NCBI RefSeq assembly: GCF_000247815.1
Contig: NC_021680.1
Span: 6,736,469 to 6,800,468, forward strand
DNA from: Ficedula albicollis
Lineage: Eukaryota; Chordata; Aves; Passeriformes; Muscicapidae
DNA length: 64,000 nt
Direction of reading: 5' to 3'
Shown: piece after piece, positions 1 to 21,800 of the stretch
Layout: every line of letters starts with the position of its first letter
Position numbering within the stretch: the first letter of the stretch is position 1
Notes under the pieces: model-generated
What the model saw: the letters and a program-made list of their open reading frames with translations, nothing else
What the model was told of the DNA's origin: nothing
The model's database searches: none
Made by a program: the position numbers and the translations under genes

Positions 1-1441
1 TAGCTCAGAAGGACTATATTACATCATCTTCAAGCCTGATAGTTTTGGAATCCATACTGCAGCTGCAAACACACGTCTGCTTTTGCATTTCCAAAAACAT
101 CTTCCCTGTCAGGAGATCCTGAAACTCAAGTGCTCTGTTCTAACACAGTGATACCATTGGGCTATTTTAAATTTACAGTCATATATTTGCTTGGTAAGTT
201 GTAGCATTAATTGTATTTGCAGTAGTTAATACTTCTGCTGAAATTATGCAAATCTAAAATCTCGGTGTCTTTTTTTTTAATAAAGCACAACAAATGGATG
301 TTTGTAAGTAAGATTATTTATTGTTGCCAGTTTAGGGGTGGATACTCGCAGTAGTAAGTGAATTTAAAATCAATAGATTAACACTGGAAGCACTTTGTAG
401 GAGCCTTGGTATTTTTGTTACTGATTTTTGCAGTCCACTTTTTCTGGTTCGGAGTTTTCTTATTTAGTCTGATCTTCAGAATTCTGTTAAACTTGAGATT
501 GAAATGTGCATTGTTGCTGGTAACATTAATGCATCCCACATATACTCTAAGATTTTTAAAGTAACTGTACTTCTGTGTATGTTTGCAGCTCAAACTTACA
601 AATCTGATTTTTTTTTTTTAAATACTATTTCAAATTCATTAGGTCACCTAAGGGTAATAGTTTTGTATTCTTAATTAGCTTCTTATTTGGAAAGGGGTTA
701 ACTAAAAAAGAATCAATTAAAGGAGTTATAGAAGAGCTTCCACATAAAAAAATTAAAGTTTCCTGAAGTTATTTTTCTAGTCTTAGACTCTCCCTGAGGT
801 TGTATCTTTGTGTATGGCTGAGGTCTTCAGAGGAAGTTGTTTTAGCTTTGAGATGACTTAAAATACATGATTGTTGTTCAGAATTTATTAAATTCTCTCT
901 GTTTTGTTGGTCATAATTTTCTTTCGTGACTTCCTGCTGCTCTAAAATACTGAGTCATAAAATTAAACAGAAAATGTTTCTCTATCTATTCTATTTCACA
1001 AGCTACTTTAAATTCTCAGTTCTTGTTTTTCAGTGTAGCTGGGTTTCATGTCTGCAAAACATGCAGCTGGACCAGGATGGTAGGGAGTGGAAAGTGGTGA
1101 TGAGTAATGCTAGCTGAGGATGGATCTACCAAAAGAGATCTTTAGGGAGGGGAATCCATGTAATCCAGTGGCTCCCAGCTTGCTCCCACAGAGCTGGCAT
1201 AGATTCAGCCTGTGGTTTTGAACCCAGTACCTGCTGAAATGATGAGGATCCCACGTGGTTTTGAACCCAGTACCTGCTGAAGTGATGAGGATCCATTAAA
1301 AGTTGTGGCCTCAATCCCTGAAAATCACTGTGGTTTTGAACCCAGTACCTGCTGAAATGATGAGGATCCCTTAAAAGTTGTGGCCTCAATCCCTGAAAAT
1401 CATTAATCCATTAATGCCTCTGCATGTTTGTTTGCAAACAG
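1..1441 (+). other. Non-coding DNA at the 5' end of IVNS1ABP (intron / 5' UTR region)
   Basis: No open frame here resembles a protein. The stretch is AT-rich with several T and A runs and ends in a plausible splice acceptor (AG at 1440-1441) before the exon carrying the IVNS1ABP start codon. I infer that it is an intron between a non-coding first exon, left of the window, and the start-codon exon. It contains the three-copy tandem repeat at 1212-1404. I see no promoter or CpG island, so the IVNS1ABP promoter is probably upstream of the window. Confidence 0.6.
1212..1404. repeat. Three-copy tandem repeat (about 75-bp unit)
   Basis: Copies begin at 1212, 1255 and 1330. Each opens with GTGGTTTTGAACCCAGTACC and continues through CTGCTGAA and GATGAGGATCC. 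The second and third copies are full length and differ at only a few positions. The first is cut to about 43 bp. The array ends about 37 bp before the splice acceptor of the start-codon exon. Confidence 0.9.
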
Positions 1442-1525
1442 TGTGTTGCTAGTGCTGCTGTACTGAAGCAAAATTCTGTATGTGTAACCTTTGCCCATTG
1501 CACGTGCAGCCAGACCAACACCAAA
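1442..1525 (+). other. IVNS1ABP: 5' UTR part of the IVNS1ABP start-codon exon
   Basis: This is the sequence between the acceptor AG at 1440-1441 and the start codon at 1526. A second usable acceptor (GTGCAG, ending 1510, after a pyrimidine-rich stretch) would shorten the UTR to 15 nt, so the left boundary is uncertain. If the longer form is used, an upstream ATG at 1480 opens an out-of-frame reading frame that overlaps the main start. Confidence 0.45.
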
Positions 1526-10416
<8,891 letters not shown>

Positions 10417-11560
10417 GTGAATTAAATTCCCTTTTCAAACTAACAGGCTTAGTGATGTAATTGTGTTTCAGTAGAGGTACACCTGTGAATAGGGGTGGGG
10501 AGGGCATAGATGTTGCCAACAGCAACAAAGAGCTTTTGCATATTGCATATTAATGTGCTGTATATATTTGTTTTGGAAAAAATATTCAGATGAAGGTTTT
10601 TTTGTGTATTTTAGAACTTTAAAGGTTTTGGTTTTGTTTTAAGATTTTGATGATAATGCAAGAGAAACTAGACTGGGCATATCATTTCAGGAGCTTCCCC
10701 CAGTGTTTGTCACTTTGCACATTGGATGACTTCCTGGAGGTGTGTTCTTGGGGCAGGAAGGGTAACAGTTGTGGGGGATAATGTTTTTTTCTTTCATCAG
10801 GCCTTGGTTTCCTTCAGTAACTGGAACAATCTGTAACAAAAAGCCTTATTTAAATAGATACAATGGCTATTTTTTTTATTAAAAAAGCTGACATGCCTCT
10901 GCTAATACCTTATCTTTTACAATTGCCTTTTTATAACAGTTTTTATATACTCAGCAGAGTGTTTTGTCTGTTGAAATGCAAATGACAGATAAATGGTTAT
11001 TGAAACAAAGAGACAGCCTTGGAGTTTCTCTAGAGCCCCAGTGGGACAGTGGATTGCCCCCACAGGTGAGCTGCAATAATGTGAGTTAGTCTGCACCACT
11101 TTCCTTAGAGCTGCACAGGGTTTCTGGACGTGACACACCCAGACTTCCTAGGGTGGGAGAAGGATTCTGGCTCCGAGTATTTTGAAGACAATGCAGAGTG
11201 TGCTTTCTGTACAGCAGTTTTGTTACTCTGGGTGAGCTGATCTTTGTACAACAGTTTGGGGAGGGGGGTTCTCATGGGTTTTAAACTCTTGCCAGCTGGC
11301 AAAGAAAATGTGTTGTAGTACCTGTCTTATTTTTCTAATATTACCAGCTGGAAGTGTGATAGAACACAAATAACTTTATTTTGTATGTGCTCATAGTCCT
11401 GATTTAGTTCACTTTCTCTATTCCTATGGATCAAACATTGGGGTGGAATAACTTGGTGTCTAATGTGTAGTGCTGCACATCTAACTCTGGGTGCCAAAAC
11501 TAGCACTGATTGCTTGCTGCTGCTGCAAACACATTAAAGGTACCTTTTGGGAAACCCTTG
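10417..11560 (+). other. IVNS1ABP: IVNS1ABP 3' UTR region with several poly(A) candidates
   Basis: Non-coding sequence follows the stop codon. It is AT-rich up to about 10,950 and has ATTAAA at 10878-10883 and another ATTAAA near 11531, either of which could end the transcript. The facing gene SWT1 probably ends near 11,925, so the two 3' ends are close or could overlap. I recognise no gene here. Confidence 0.5.
10878..10883 (+). terminator. Candidate poly(A) signal of IVNS1ABP
   Basis: ATTAAA lies 462 nt after the stop codon, after a T-rich stretch. It is the first strong hexamer variant downstream of the stop. Later candidates exist, so the true end may be further right. Confidence 0.35.
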
Positions 11561-11924
11561 CACCACAGGTGTGCCCTGACCTGGCTCTGTGTCCTTTTCT
11601 TCAAGGAGGTGTCCAAAGAGGAGTCTGTGATACTAAAAGTGACATTTCAGATGGATGTGGGCACAGGAGAGGGGCAGGGGGTGGAGTGTCCCATGTCCCT
11701 CATGCCTGGGAGAGCCAGAAAGACTCATCCTCCACAACAGCCCCTCCCAGGCCAGGGTCGGGACACAACGTGCCCCCATCAGCCCCTGGAACCAACATTC
11801 CCACCCTGCTCCCAGGGCTGGAGAAGTCCCATGGAAACAGCCCCGCGCAGCCACTGTGCTTCAAGAGGAATTCCACCCCCCTCCCTGGCATGGGGGCCTG
11901 GGCAGAGCCAGCACAGAGCCACTC

Positions 11925-12875
11925 AGAATTAACCACTGTTTAATATAACAATAAATTACATTTTTACAATCAAGAATTTACAAATACATCCAAAAGTTAG
12001 TATCAAAATAGACACTTCAGGACTTTGCCAGTCAGCTCATCTCTGTACAAATACATACAAGAAGAGGTAGCATTAAAGGCCTTAGAAAATGGCTTTTGGA
12101 AAGTTTCATGGACTTAAAGCAGTTCTGGAAAGCAACCAGCAGTGCAGCCAGAGAGGGATGTCACCTGGAGAGCAGGGACTACCCGGCCCACCTTCCAGGA
12201 GGATGTGGCCAGAGCAGGATGGGGAGTTTCCCCAAGAGCACTGCTAGCAGATTTCCACTGTAGGAAGATAAAATGCCTGCTTACACAAATGAGAAAAACC
12301 CTTTTCCTCTGAAAAGTCATAAAGGACAAACGCCTGCGTGAGGGTGGGGGGGGTCTGTTTTGTCTTTAAGGAAAAACAAGCATCTGCTCTTTGCCCATTT
12401 TACATCCTCTCAAGCCTTCACTGCGCAGGACACACACACTGTTGTGTCTGTGGGTCAGTCCTTCATTCCTGGCCTTGCACTCAGCTACTTCCTGACCTTG
12501 TGTCCCAGGTGACACAACAGATTCCTTTCTCTCACTTGAGACTTGCAAAGTACCGGTAAAACAAACAGAGGGGTTTTCCTATACAACTGTTAACAGCTCA
12601 GCTCCTCACAGGAATGCTGGATGCTCACAGCAGCACAGCACAGCTGCTGCATCCCAAACCAGCCCTGCTTCTCCTGGCTATCCTCCCTCACTCAAGACCG
12701 AACATTCTAGTAGTGAATAGAATTCTTAGCAGAAATCCCGACATTAAATGTCCACGTGGAACTGTGTTCTCCCTTCAACTCCGACCCAAGCCGGCACCTC
12801 TGAGGAAGAAAAGCCGGCAGGTTCCGGCTCCTGCAGCACTTCCCTCTCTGCCGCTGAGGAGGCGGAGCCCCGCGG
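11925..12875 (-). other. SWT1: SWT1 3' UTR (inferred)
   Basis: Read on the minus strand, the sequence after the SWT1 stop runs through AT-rich DNA to ATTAAA at 11944-11939, followed by a T/G-containing stretch typical of a cleavage region. The plus-strand AATAAA at 11950-11955 overlaps this area. The 3' end is inferred from composition and the hexamer only. Confidence 0.4.
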
Positions 12876-15800
12876 TCAGAGCCAGCCCCGGCTCTCCGCC
12901 TCCCTGTGCACGGCCGCCTGGCACTGCTCCAGCATCTGCTCCAGCTGTGCCAGCTGGCAGCAGCCCACTTCCAGCCTCTCCCTGGGAGACAGGACAGAAA
13001 GGTTAGCAGGACAGCACAACAGGAATCTTTGCAAATACTCCTTACATTTTCAAGGACATTTCCATTGAACTGCAAAACAGTGACTTTTGGACTACAGCTG
13101 CTAAATCTGCGGATTTCACGTGAGCTCCTTACAACCCCCAACCCACAGCAGCCACAGGCAGAGCTCCTGTTCCCTTCTAGGGCAGGTAAAGTGGAACAAG
13201 TGGCAGGAGAGGTCAATGACATCCACTTTCTGGAGAGATTTGTGATTCTGGAAGATTCAGGTCAAACTATCCTTCACAGACCAACTGTACTCACAACTCA
13301 AAATAAGGATCTGGAGTTCAGGTCAAACTATCCTTCACACACCGACTGTACTCACAACTCAAAATAAGGATCTGGATATACCCCCCTATGACTTAGACCC
13401 TTTCTAAAGGGTAATCTCAACCTGATCACATATAAACACGCCCTAATTTAGGTTTCCAAAAGATTCTTTCTCAAAAGGCCATTTAAAAGCTGCTCCTCCA
13501 AAAAGAAGGAAACCCCAATCACTGAGTTTCCCAAAGGCTGCCAGAGCAGTCTCCAAAGTGCTTGTTTTACTCTGCTAAACACATATTTCCACACACTGTT
13601 TTCTTTATGCCTTTATCAATAAAGGTCTAAAGCCATCAAGTTCTGGGAGATATACCCCCCTATGACTTAGACCCTTTCTAAAGGGTAATCTCAACCTGAT
13701 CACATATAAACACGCCCTAATTTAGGTTTCCAAAAGATTCTTTCTCAAAAGGCCATTTAAAAGCTGCTCCTCCAAAAAGAAGGAAACCCCAATCACTGAG
13801 TTTCCCAAAGGCTGCCAGAGCAGTCTCCAAAGTGCTTGTTTTACTCTGCTAAACACATATTTCCACACACTGTTTTCTTTATGCCTTTATCAATAAAGGT
13901 CTAAAGCCATCAAGTTCTGGGAGTGAAGCTTTTAAACTGCTTTTTATTACTGATACAACTATTGAATGTCTCCCTCCCTGAGTAACTGCCCCCTGATCTT
14001 GCAATCTGCACATTGAACTTCACAGAAGATTCAAGGATGAAGAATCAATCCAGGCAAAGGGAAGCTTTTTAGACTAATTCACCCTCCAGCCTTTCACTCA
14101 GCTGATCCTGGCCAGTGACAGCTCATTCATATTCACACAACAGCACAAACCAGTTACCTGTCCTTTATTAGCCAGCTCAGAATTACTAAAAATCTATGAT
14201 TGCCTTTTAGAAACCTCCCAGAGCCTGGATTCACAAACCTTTAGTGAAACAAATCCATAAAGAAATGAGCCAGAAACCACTGGCAGAGGAAGAGGGCTCA
14301 ACACCTCACCTCCAACAGCTGAAAATCACCATGTAGGCACTGATGCCTTATCTCCAATTTAATTTCTGTCCTCTCTGGCTCTTTGTTAATCGGGCATTAA
14401 AATTAAAAAGGGAATTTTGAAAATTCCCCATTTTTTTTCCCTACACTGTTCCTACAAAGGGGGATTTTTACTGAGCCAGATGATTGCTCTCGTGGTACTT
14501 TGGTTAAAAAGCTACCTCACCTGTACAGCTCCTGTGAAACACACTCATACAGCTCCTCAGCAGTGAATTTCAGACCGTTATTGATCTAAAACAAACAAGA
14601 AAGAATTAATATAGTCATTTATCAAGTGTCACATGTCTGCTACAATTATACAGTAGGAATAGCAGATACAGCTCATGTATTCCCTAACAGGCTCTCAAGT
14701 TGAGACAGTACATTAAAAAAATCATCCTGTATCTTGTAATAAAATATCATGTTACAAATTCCAGCTCCATTTTCTAACCACTTCTCCACAAATCTAAAAG
14801 ACCTTCAATAATTCTTCCTCCCCTCTTAAATTAACCTATAGTTTTATTTAGATATACATATATATAGATACATGTGTATCTCAAAAGAAATGAGCTCTGA
14901 CTTGCATCAATTCCAAAAATGTATGTGAAGGCCCAAACCCCAAATATATTTCCCTGCATAGCACTGAAATACATAACATATTAAACAGAAATATTCTACT
15001 AAAAATATTATTTTCAAGGCTTTTTACTCTTAACAGCAAGACATTCACACCAAGTGAGCACTCAGCAAATCACACAACTCAAATATATCTGTTGAAATCC
15101 AACCAAATTCTATCTTTATGCTCAACAACTAATAAATAAGAGCAAAGAATCAAAATTCTTAATGGAAATGCAATGATGAGACATGACCTCAGAGCTACTT
15201 AAAAGCTGCAAGTGAAGTGATCAAGCACCAAAGAAAATGTCATACCTCATGTCTTCTGAGGAAGCTATAGAGGGTCCAAATATCTTGGAAACTGCTGGTT
15301 GGGGTCAAAATTCTGAAAAAGAAAATTTGGGGAGGTTTTCAAGCAAGTGGAAAAGAAGTCTATCAAAGAGTTAAAAAAATAAGTCAGAAATCTTCAAGGG
15401 AAAAAAATTACTTGAACAAAAAGGAACTCATGAACTTGGAAGAATTTTCCCTTCCTCTACTCTAACAGAACTAAAGAGCTTATTATTTCTGTGAGGACTT
15501 TTCTGGAGGCTTTTTCTCCTTAAAAATTCCCTCCATGTTTTTGTGAGCCATTTCTGGAGGAGGAGGGAGGAAACCCAGCACTCATTGAAAGCCCTTTGGT
15601 GCCCACCAGTGAGGCCCATGGGTTCACACAGAACCACAGCAAAGCTTCCCAGGATACGCAACATTCCCAGCCCAGCTCTAACTCATTCCCATAAAATCAA
15701 CATTTACACACAAGTAGCACCTTACATATACTAAGAAATACTGATAAAATTATGGTTTTTAAGTCCTACATAGTTAAATCATGATTAAGACAATGACTGG

Positions 15801-18800
15801 ACTTGGAAAAAGACAAAAATCTTTTGGGGAAAGCTCTATTTACTTTCCCATGGGAAAGTGCCCAAATTCTCCTCTCCCTCTTCTTGAAAGCTGTAAGCTT
15901 CATTTATAAATGAATTAATTGGGGATTGAAAAAAAAACAGGAAAGTAACAGAGTAAGTTTTAAAGTCCCAGTTAAAGGACCCTGTGTTTGAAGCAGGCTG
16001 GAAGACCATGACACAGCACAGGATTTATAGTAACTGGAGCATCTGCTGCTCTTTCTCATAATTTTTCATAGGAATTATCACCAAAAATTAGTCACACATT
16101 CTTCTCCCCTTCCTAAGGAGCAGTACCCAAAATGTTTGCCTTAAACCTGCCAAGTATGAGTCAGGAAAGGACCCAACTGGCTGTTCTGCCTAGAAACACT
16201 CAAGTGTATCCCTGCAAGACCTCAGGTGCATGGACAAACCCACCGTGTCTCCAACTCCTTGGGGAAAAAACAAACTGTGTAATTAATCATCCAAATAGCT
16301 CAATATTAAATCCTGCACCTCATTTTATAGCCTTTGCTTGGACAATGCAAATGCTTTCTCGTTTGTACCGTGGAATGAGAAGTCTGACATTTGCAATGGT
16401 TTCTGGGTTTGTACCGTGGAATGAGAAGTCTGACATTTGGCTCCAAGTTTTACAGGCAGCTCCAAATAAAAGAGATTTGTTGTTTTGAGGAGAGAGCCCT
16501 TGCTCCACACAGAGCTCTGGGAAGCTGCTGAGGGAAGAGCCTGCACTGTAACTTCCCCCACAGATTCCCAACAGGTCAGCATTTATGAAATAGCCCAGTG
16601 CTGTCTGCAGTTAAATAGGGGCTGCAATACCAGCTCCAGTCTGGGAATATATTCTTCTGTACAAAACTGACACATTCCTGCCTGCAGAGCAATGATTTCT
16701 CAGCACCACTGCTCCCTACTGCTTTCAATCACTTCATGCTCCTTTCTTTCATTGCCTGTAACCACCACCCTGTGCTATGAAAAACTGACATTTGAAGGGA
16801 AGACACACTGGGAAATCTGGGCCTGTCTGCATGACCATTGACTCTGCCTCTATTACTTCATTTAATCAAATTGCCATCATTTCAATGGAAGTTTTTCAGT
16901 GATAAAACATCTGCCTCTGCTACAGGACTATGTCTAGAGAACTTCCTCCAAATCAGTAACCCATGAAGCAAAGGGCTTTTACATCAAACTGTTCTAAGTA
17001 GCCATATGAACCTCAGTATTGTGACCACTACAGCACTAACCACTGCTGCTGCTCCTCTCTCCACACTGCTTCAAAAGCAGAGGGTGGAAATCCATGGAAT
17101 CATTTGGCCTTTCCATCAGTACAGCCTTGCAGAACCACACTACAACACCCCCCATTCTGTACTTCAGCTTCAACCTAAGAACTCTGGTGTGGCTCTAGAC
17201 AGTTTTCTGAAATATTGAGCACGTGAAGAAAAGAAGGAAATGTCACAGAAAGACCCAAGAAGTGGTGTGGCTCTACACAGTTTTCTGAAATATTGAGCAC
17301 GTGAAGTAAAGAAGGAAATGTCACAGAAAGACCCAAGAAATGGCTATGGATACCTGACACCAGCTGGAGGTTACATGTTGTCTTGGGGGCAAGAATGGCT
17401 ATGGATACCTGCCACCAGCTGGAGGTTACATGTTGTCTTGGGGGCAAGGAGGGAGAAAGGAGACTGCCAGACCTGCTGGTTTTTATCTCAAGTGCTTCCC
17501 AAACCACTCCCAATGTTTCTTTATCTCCTGTCCTGTCACTCATCTGATGCCAAACACAAGGTGTAAGATACGATAAGAAACAGAATTGGATAGGAAATAG
17601 CTCAAAAAAAGGTGGATCCTTACTAGTGTACAGAGAAGACCTGGGAGAAAGCAAAGCCCATTTGGAAAGGACCAGAAATGAACTGATCAAGTAGAAATGA
17701 AAAAAACCCAGCCCACAACCCAAGTGGCAGTGACAGCAGGCCAGCCTTCCAGCTGCTCCAAGGCCCCATGAGGGCAGGGACAAGGGAGGTCTGGCGGGAC
17801 CGTGTGCCATCCCCTGTCACACCTGTCTGCACCCAGGGCCTGTCCCACTCAGCTGTCCCTCTGTCACAGCTCAGGCTGGCAGGGCTGGCACACAGCATTA
17901 ACCAGCTAACAAATCCACAGCTCCATCTAAAAGGCTGGGATCCGATGGGAGAAAAGGCAGCCTCACCCATTAACATCCCCTTTTAACCTCATTGCCTGGA
18001 TATCAAGGAAGCAAAGGAGGGGGAAATGAAACCCCAAAGTTCCCTGTGGTTCATTATCAATTCCTCACTGTGCTGCACGAGGGGCTCCAGGGGGAGCACA
18101 GGCCAGGGTTTGCTTCCACAGCAACCAGCTGGGAAATTCCCCAAAGCCAAACTCGTGCTTTCAGTCACTGCAGAAGTGCCTGGCACCTCTGGCTCTACAG
18201 CACCATGGCTTTTACAACCCTGTGTTTGAAACCTTCTTGCTTCTCAGACTGCTCTAAAGGCACCTCTGCCCTGCCCCTTGGGGAGCACTGCCCACTTCTA
18301 GCTCTGTCTGAGCTTTATTTCTTACAGTTGTCATTAAAATTGGCACAACAGAACGTTTCAATTTGGGCTTGGCAGCAGAGAAGGTTGCAGGTAAGTTCAG
18401 TTTCAAGTTTCACCTAAATGCACAAAACCACAGAGATCAAACAAATAGTGATTGGAATGTCTGATACCTCCTGAACAGAGAGCTAATCTCCAGTAGTGAC
18501 TGGAATGCCTGATACCTCCTGAACAGAGAGCTAATCTCCATTTTACTTCCAGAAATAAACTGTGTGCAGAGCAAGATTAAAGGCAGAGCTCTTCATCCAG
18601 AGACTTTATTGGGACTCAATGGCAGAAATTATTAACTGCCACAGGAGCCTAAGGGAATGAAGACAATTCTCTAATGAGACACCAAGGAAAATAAACCTCA
18701 ATTCCTCCACTGACCAGCTGGAAAAAAAAAGAGGTCACAGTTTCTCTCCATCTGTGGAATTTTGTACTAAAACTAGTAAAACTGTAGAACAGTTTTTAAT

Positions 18801-21800
18801 TTATTTAAATTCAGTGATCAGTTATGATATAGTCATACCCTCCTGCATTACTGATATCATATGAAATTACATAGAACAGTTTTTAATTTATTCAAATTCA
18901 GTGATCAGTTCTGATATAGTAATACTCTCCTGCATTACTGATATCATATGAAATTACACTTCTAATTTACAAATGTTTATGCAGCCCTACTTCTCATTTA
19001 CAAATGTTTATGCAGCCCTTGACTAAACCACGTTTTTCCAAACTAGTGAGAGTGTGAGAAAAATTCTACTTAGATAAAATATTAGAAAAGCAGAATTCAG
19101 GCTCCCTACACAGTCAGTAACAAATATTTTTACAGGTGACAGCATACTAGTATAAATATTTAGGAGGCCTGTATCTAAGTGTATATGCTATAAGCTGTGA
19201 GTGATTTTAAAGCTGGCATATGAACAAAAAAATTTCTTTTTTAGTCAACAGATGAAAAGAAAAAATCCAACTTGAAATAACTGTATCAATTCAGCAAAGA
19301 CTGAATTTTCTTTCTTTTCTATGAACAAGGATTTCTTATCTCAAAGAAACTTGGCAGGAAACATGAAGACAAGGTCCAGTTCCCTAGGGCTGCATATAAA
19401 AGCTTGGAATCACAAGCTCTATTCAGCTGAGAGCAAACATCAGCTAATCCAAACCCCTATTTTATTTTAAAGAGTTAATTTAAGAGACCTTAAATAAGGT
19501 GCCCCAATTAACTGGTTCCAAATAATACCCAACCCAAATACTGATATAAAACACCAGTGAGAACACTCACAAATCCTCAATCCAAAATTATTTCAAATCA
19601 TGTAATGGTCTCACAATTTTACTGGATGCTTAAATTTCAGAAGCCTCATACCCTTTGCTCATTACCAATAGCAAAGGTATATAGTTAGAATATGCTAACT
19701 GTACTGATTATTCTTTATTTCAGAGCTGAAGCCTGTCATTGCTGGCATGCAGAATTGTGCAATACAAACACCACTCTGCTACCAACGATGTTAGAGGAAA
19801 AAGCCAAGATAAAATAAAAAACCTGCTTGGTGTTACAAAAGTTACCAGAACAGCGTAATGTGCAAAAAGCTGTTACTGACACATCTTCAATGAAACAATG
19901 ATTTTTTTTTTCCCTTTTCTATATCTGTATTTGTCATCAACATGTTCTGGCCATCAAGCCTGAATAGCTGGGGTAGTGCTGCTGGTGTAGTATTTTTTTT
20001 ATGATTAAGGTTATAATTACATCTCAAAAAGCATCATCATGTTTTTCTAATTGTTTTTAACAATCTGAAAATCTAAACTTTTAACACAGTTGAACTCTCA
20101 ATATAATTTACAGGTAAAGCTTCCAAACTTCCACAAGGTTATTTTCTTTGTTCTGGACAGCAGGGACCAGAAGGTACCACAGAATCAGTTGTATTTTAGC
20201 ACTAAAACTTGTGTTACCTCCAAATATTCAAGACAGAACTTTCTCACTACTTTCTCTCCAGTGCCTCCTTTTCTGCAATCATGCTATTAGATTAAATCAC
20301 TGAGAGGCATTTTTTCAAAAATCAAGAAAAATACATACACTGCAAGGTCAGTTTTAGAGCAAAATTTAAGTGAAGTGTTTCTGCCCATGGCAGGGGATGG
20401 AACAAGATGAGTTTTAAGGTCCCTTCCAACCCCAACTGTTACATAAAAACTTCTGAATTTTTGCTTTAATACTCTGTAATATTCATAAAACTGCAATGAG
20501 ACATTAACCTGGCTCTTGGCTCTTTGGAAAAGCTCCTCAGAACTCTCAAACTCTCTTAAATGCCTCCACTCAAGGCCAATGCAGTGAATGTTTGGTGCAA
20601 ATTCTCCTCATTTCTTGCTCCACGATGCCACCTACTGCAAACTTGCACATCAGAGCAGGCATTTCCAAAGTGTGCAGAAAAACTACTCCATTCCAACAAT
20701 CAGCCTGGGTATTTCAGGAGTTTTTATTCTCTCAGAGTTCTCTCACACAAAGAAAACTAACAGTTTTCAATGAAACACCTCTGCAACACAAAAATAACCA
20801 TCCTGAATAGTCCATACTCCCATTTAATCTCATCCACCACATCTATAAACAGACACTTCAGGATGTGTTGCAAAACCTGAAGCATTGGAATGAAGAGAAC
20901 AAAGCTGAACAGCAATCTGCTTTACTGAAACAATTCCCTTAGAGGGAAAAAATCCACCAGCAATAAATTGAATTCATCAGCACTCAGCTGCTCAAGCTCA
21001 TGTTTCTACCCATATTTTTTCTGCTTCTAATTTTATAATATTTTGATTATTTATGTTTGAAAGAGAGACTGTAATTCTTTGAATGGATTTATATATCACT
21101 GATATGAAAAAAGGACTAAGTCAAGACAGCCCAGGAGATTCCTTATTCTTCCTGAAACTCCCCATTTTTTGTGCTGTAAAACCAAGGGCAGAGGGATGGG
21201 GCTCCCCCTGTCAGAGGGCAGAGTCAGATGGAATACTGGGAAAGAATTGTTCCCTGTGAGGGTGGGGAGGCCCTGGCACAGGGTGCCCAGAGAAGCTGTG
21301 GCTGCCCCTGGGTCCCTGGCAGTGTCCAAGGCCAGGCTGGACAGGGCTTGGAGCAACCTGGGCTAGTGGAAAATGTCTGCCCATGGCAGGGGGTGGCACT
21401 GGATGGGCTTTAAGGTTTCTCCCAACTCAAACCATTCTGGGATTCTGTCATTCTATGAATAGAGGGGATATTATCCTGCCTAAAGAGAAAATGCAGCTGA
21501 TTGTTGTTATGGCTGCCAAGAAGAACACTCAAACTGGGAACAGCAAAGCCCCAAAACTTTATATCCTTCACTCTACTGGAACTTTGCCCCTCTCTGGGTG
21601 GGCCTCACATTTGAAACAAAAATGCCCTGAATTATTCAAAGTTCCTGTCATCAGAACTGATGTATTAATCATAATCATTAATAGCTCCAGTTACACCTGA
21701 GCAGAGGTGACACTGGTCAAACACTGGAAAACAAATCCCAGACAGAGAAGGCAATTCCCTATAAGACATCTCCATGTCTGCAATACTTTTATGATCTTCT

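Noticed and set aside
11491..11948. Frames of 97-150 codons between IVNS1ABP and SWT1
   Set aside because: Three overlapping frames on one strand are open at once in GC-rich 3' flanking DNA, with no family similarity and no splice logic.
13256..13924. Regular repeats that might suggest a CRISPR array
   Set aside because: The copies are direct tandem duplications with no unique spacers, in a vertebrate intron.
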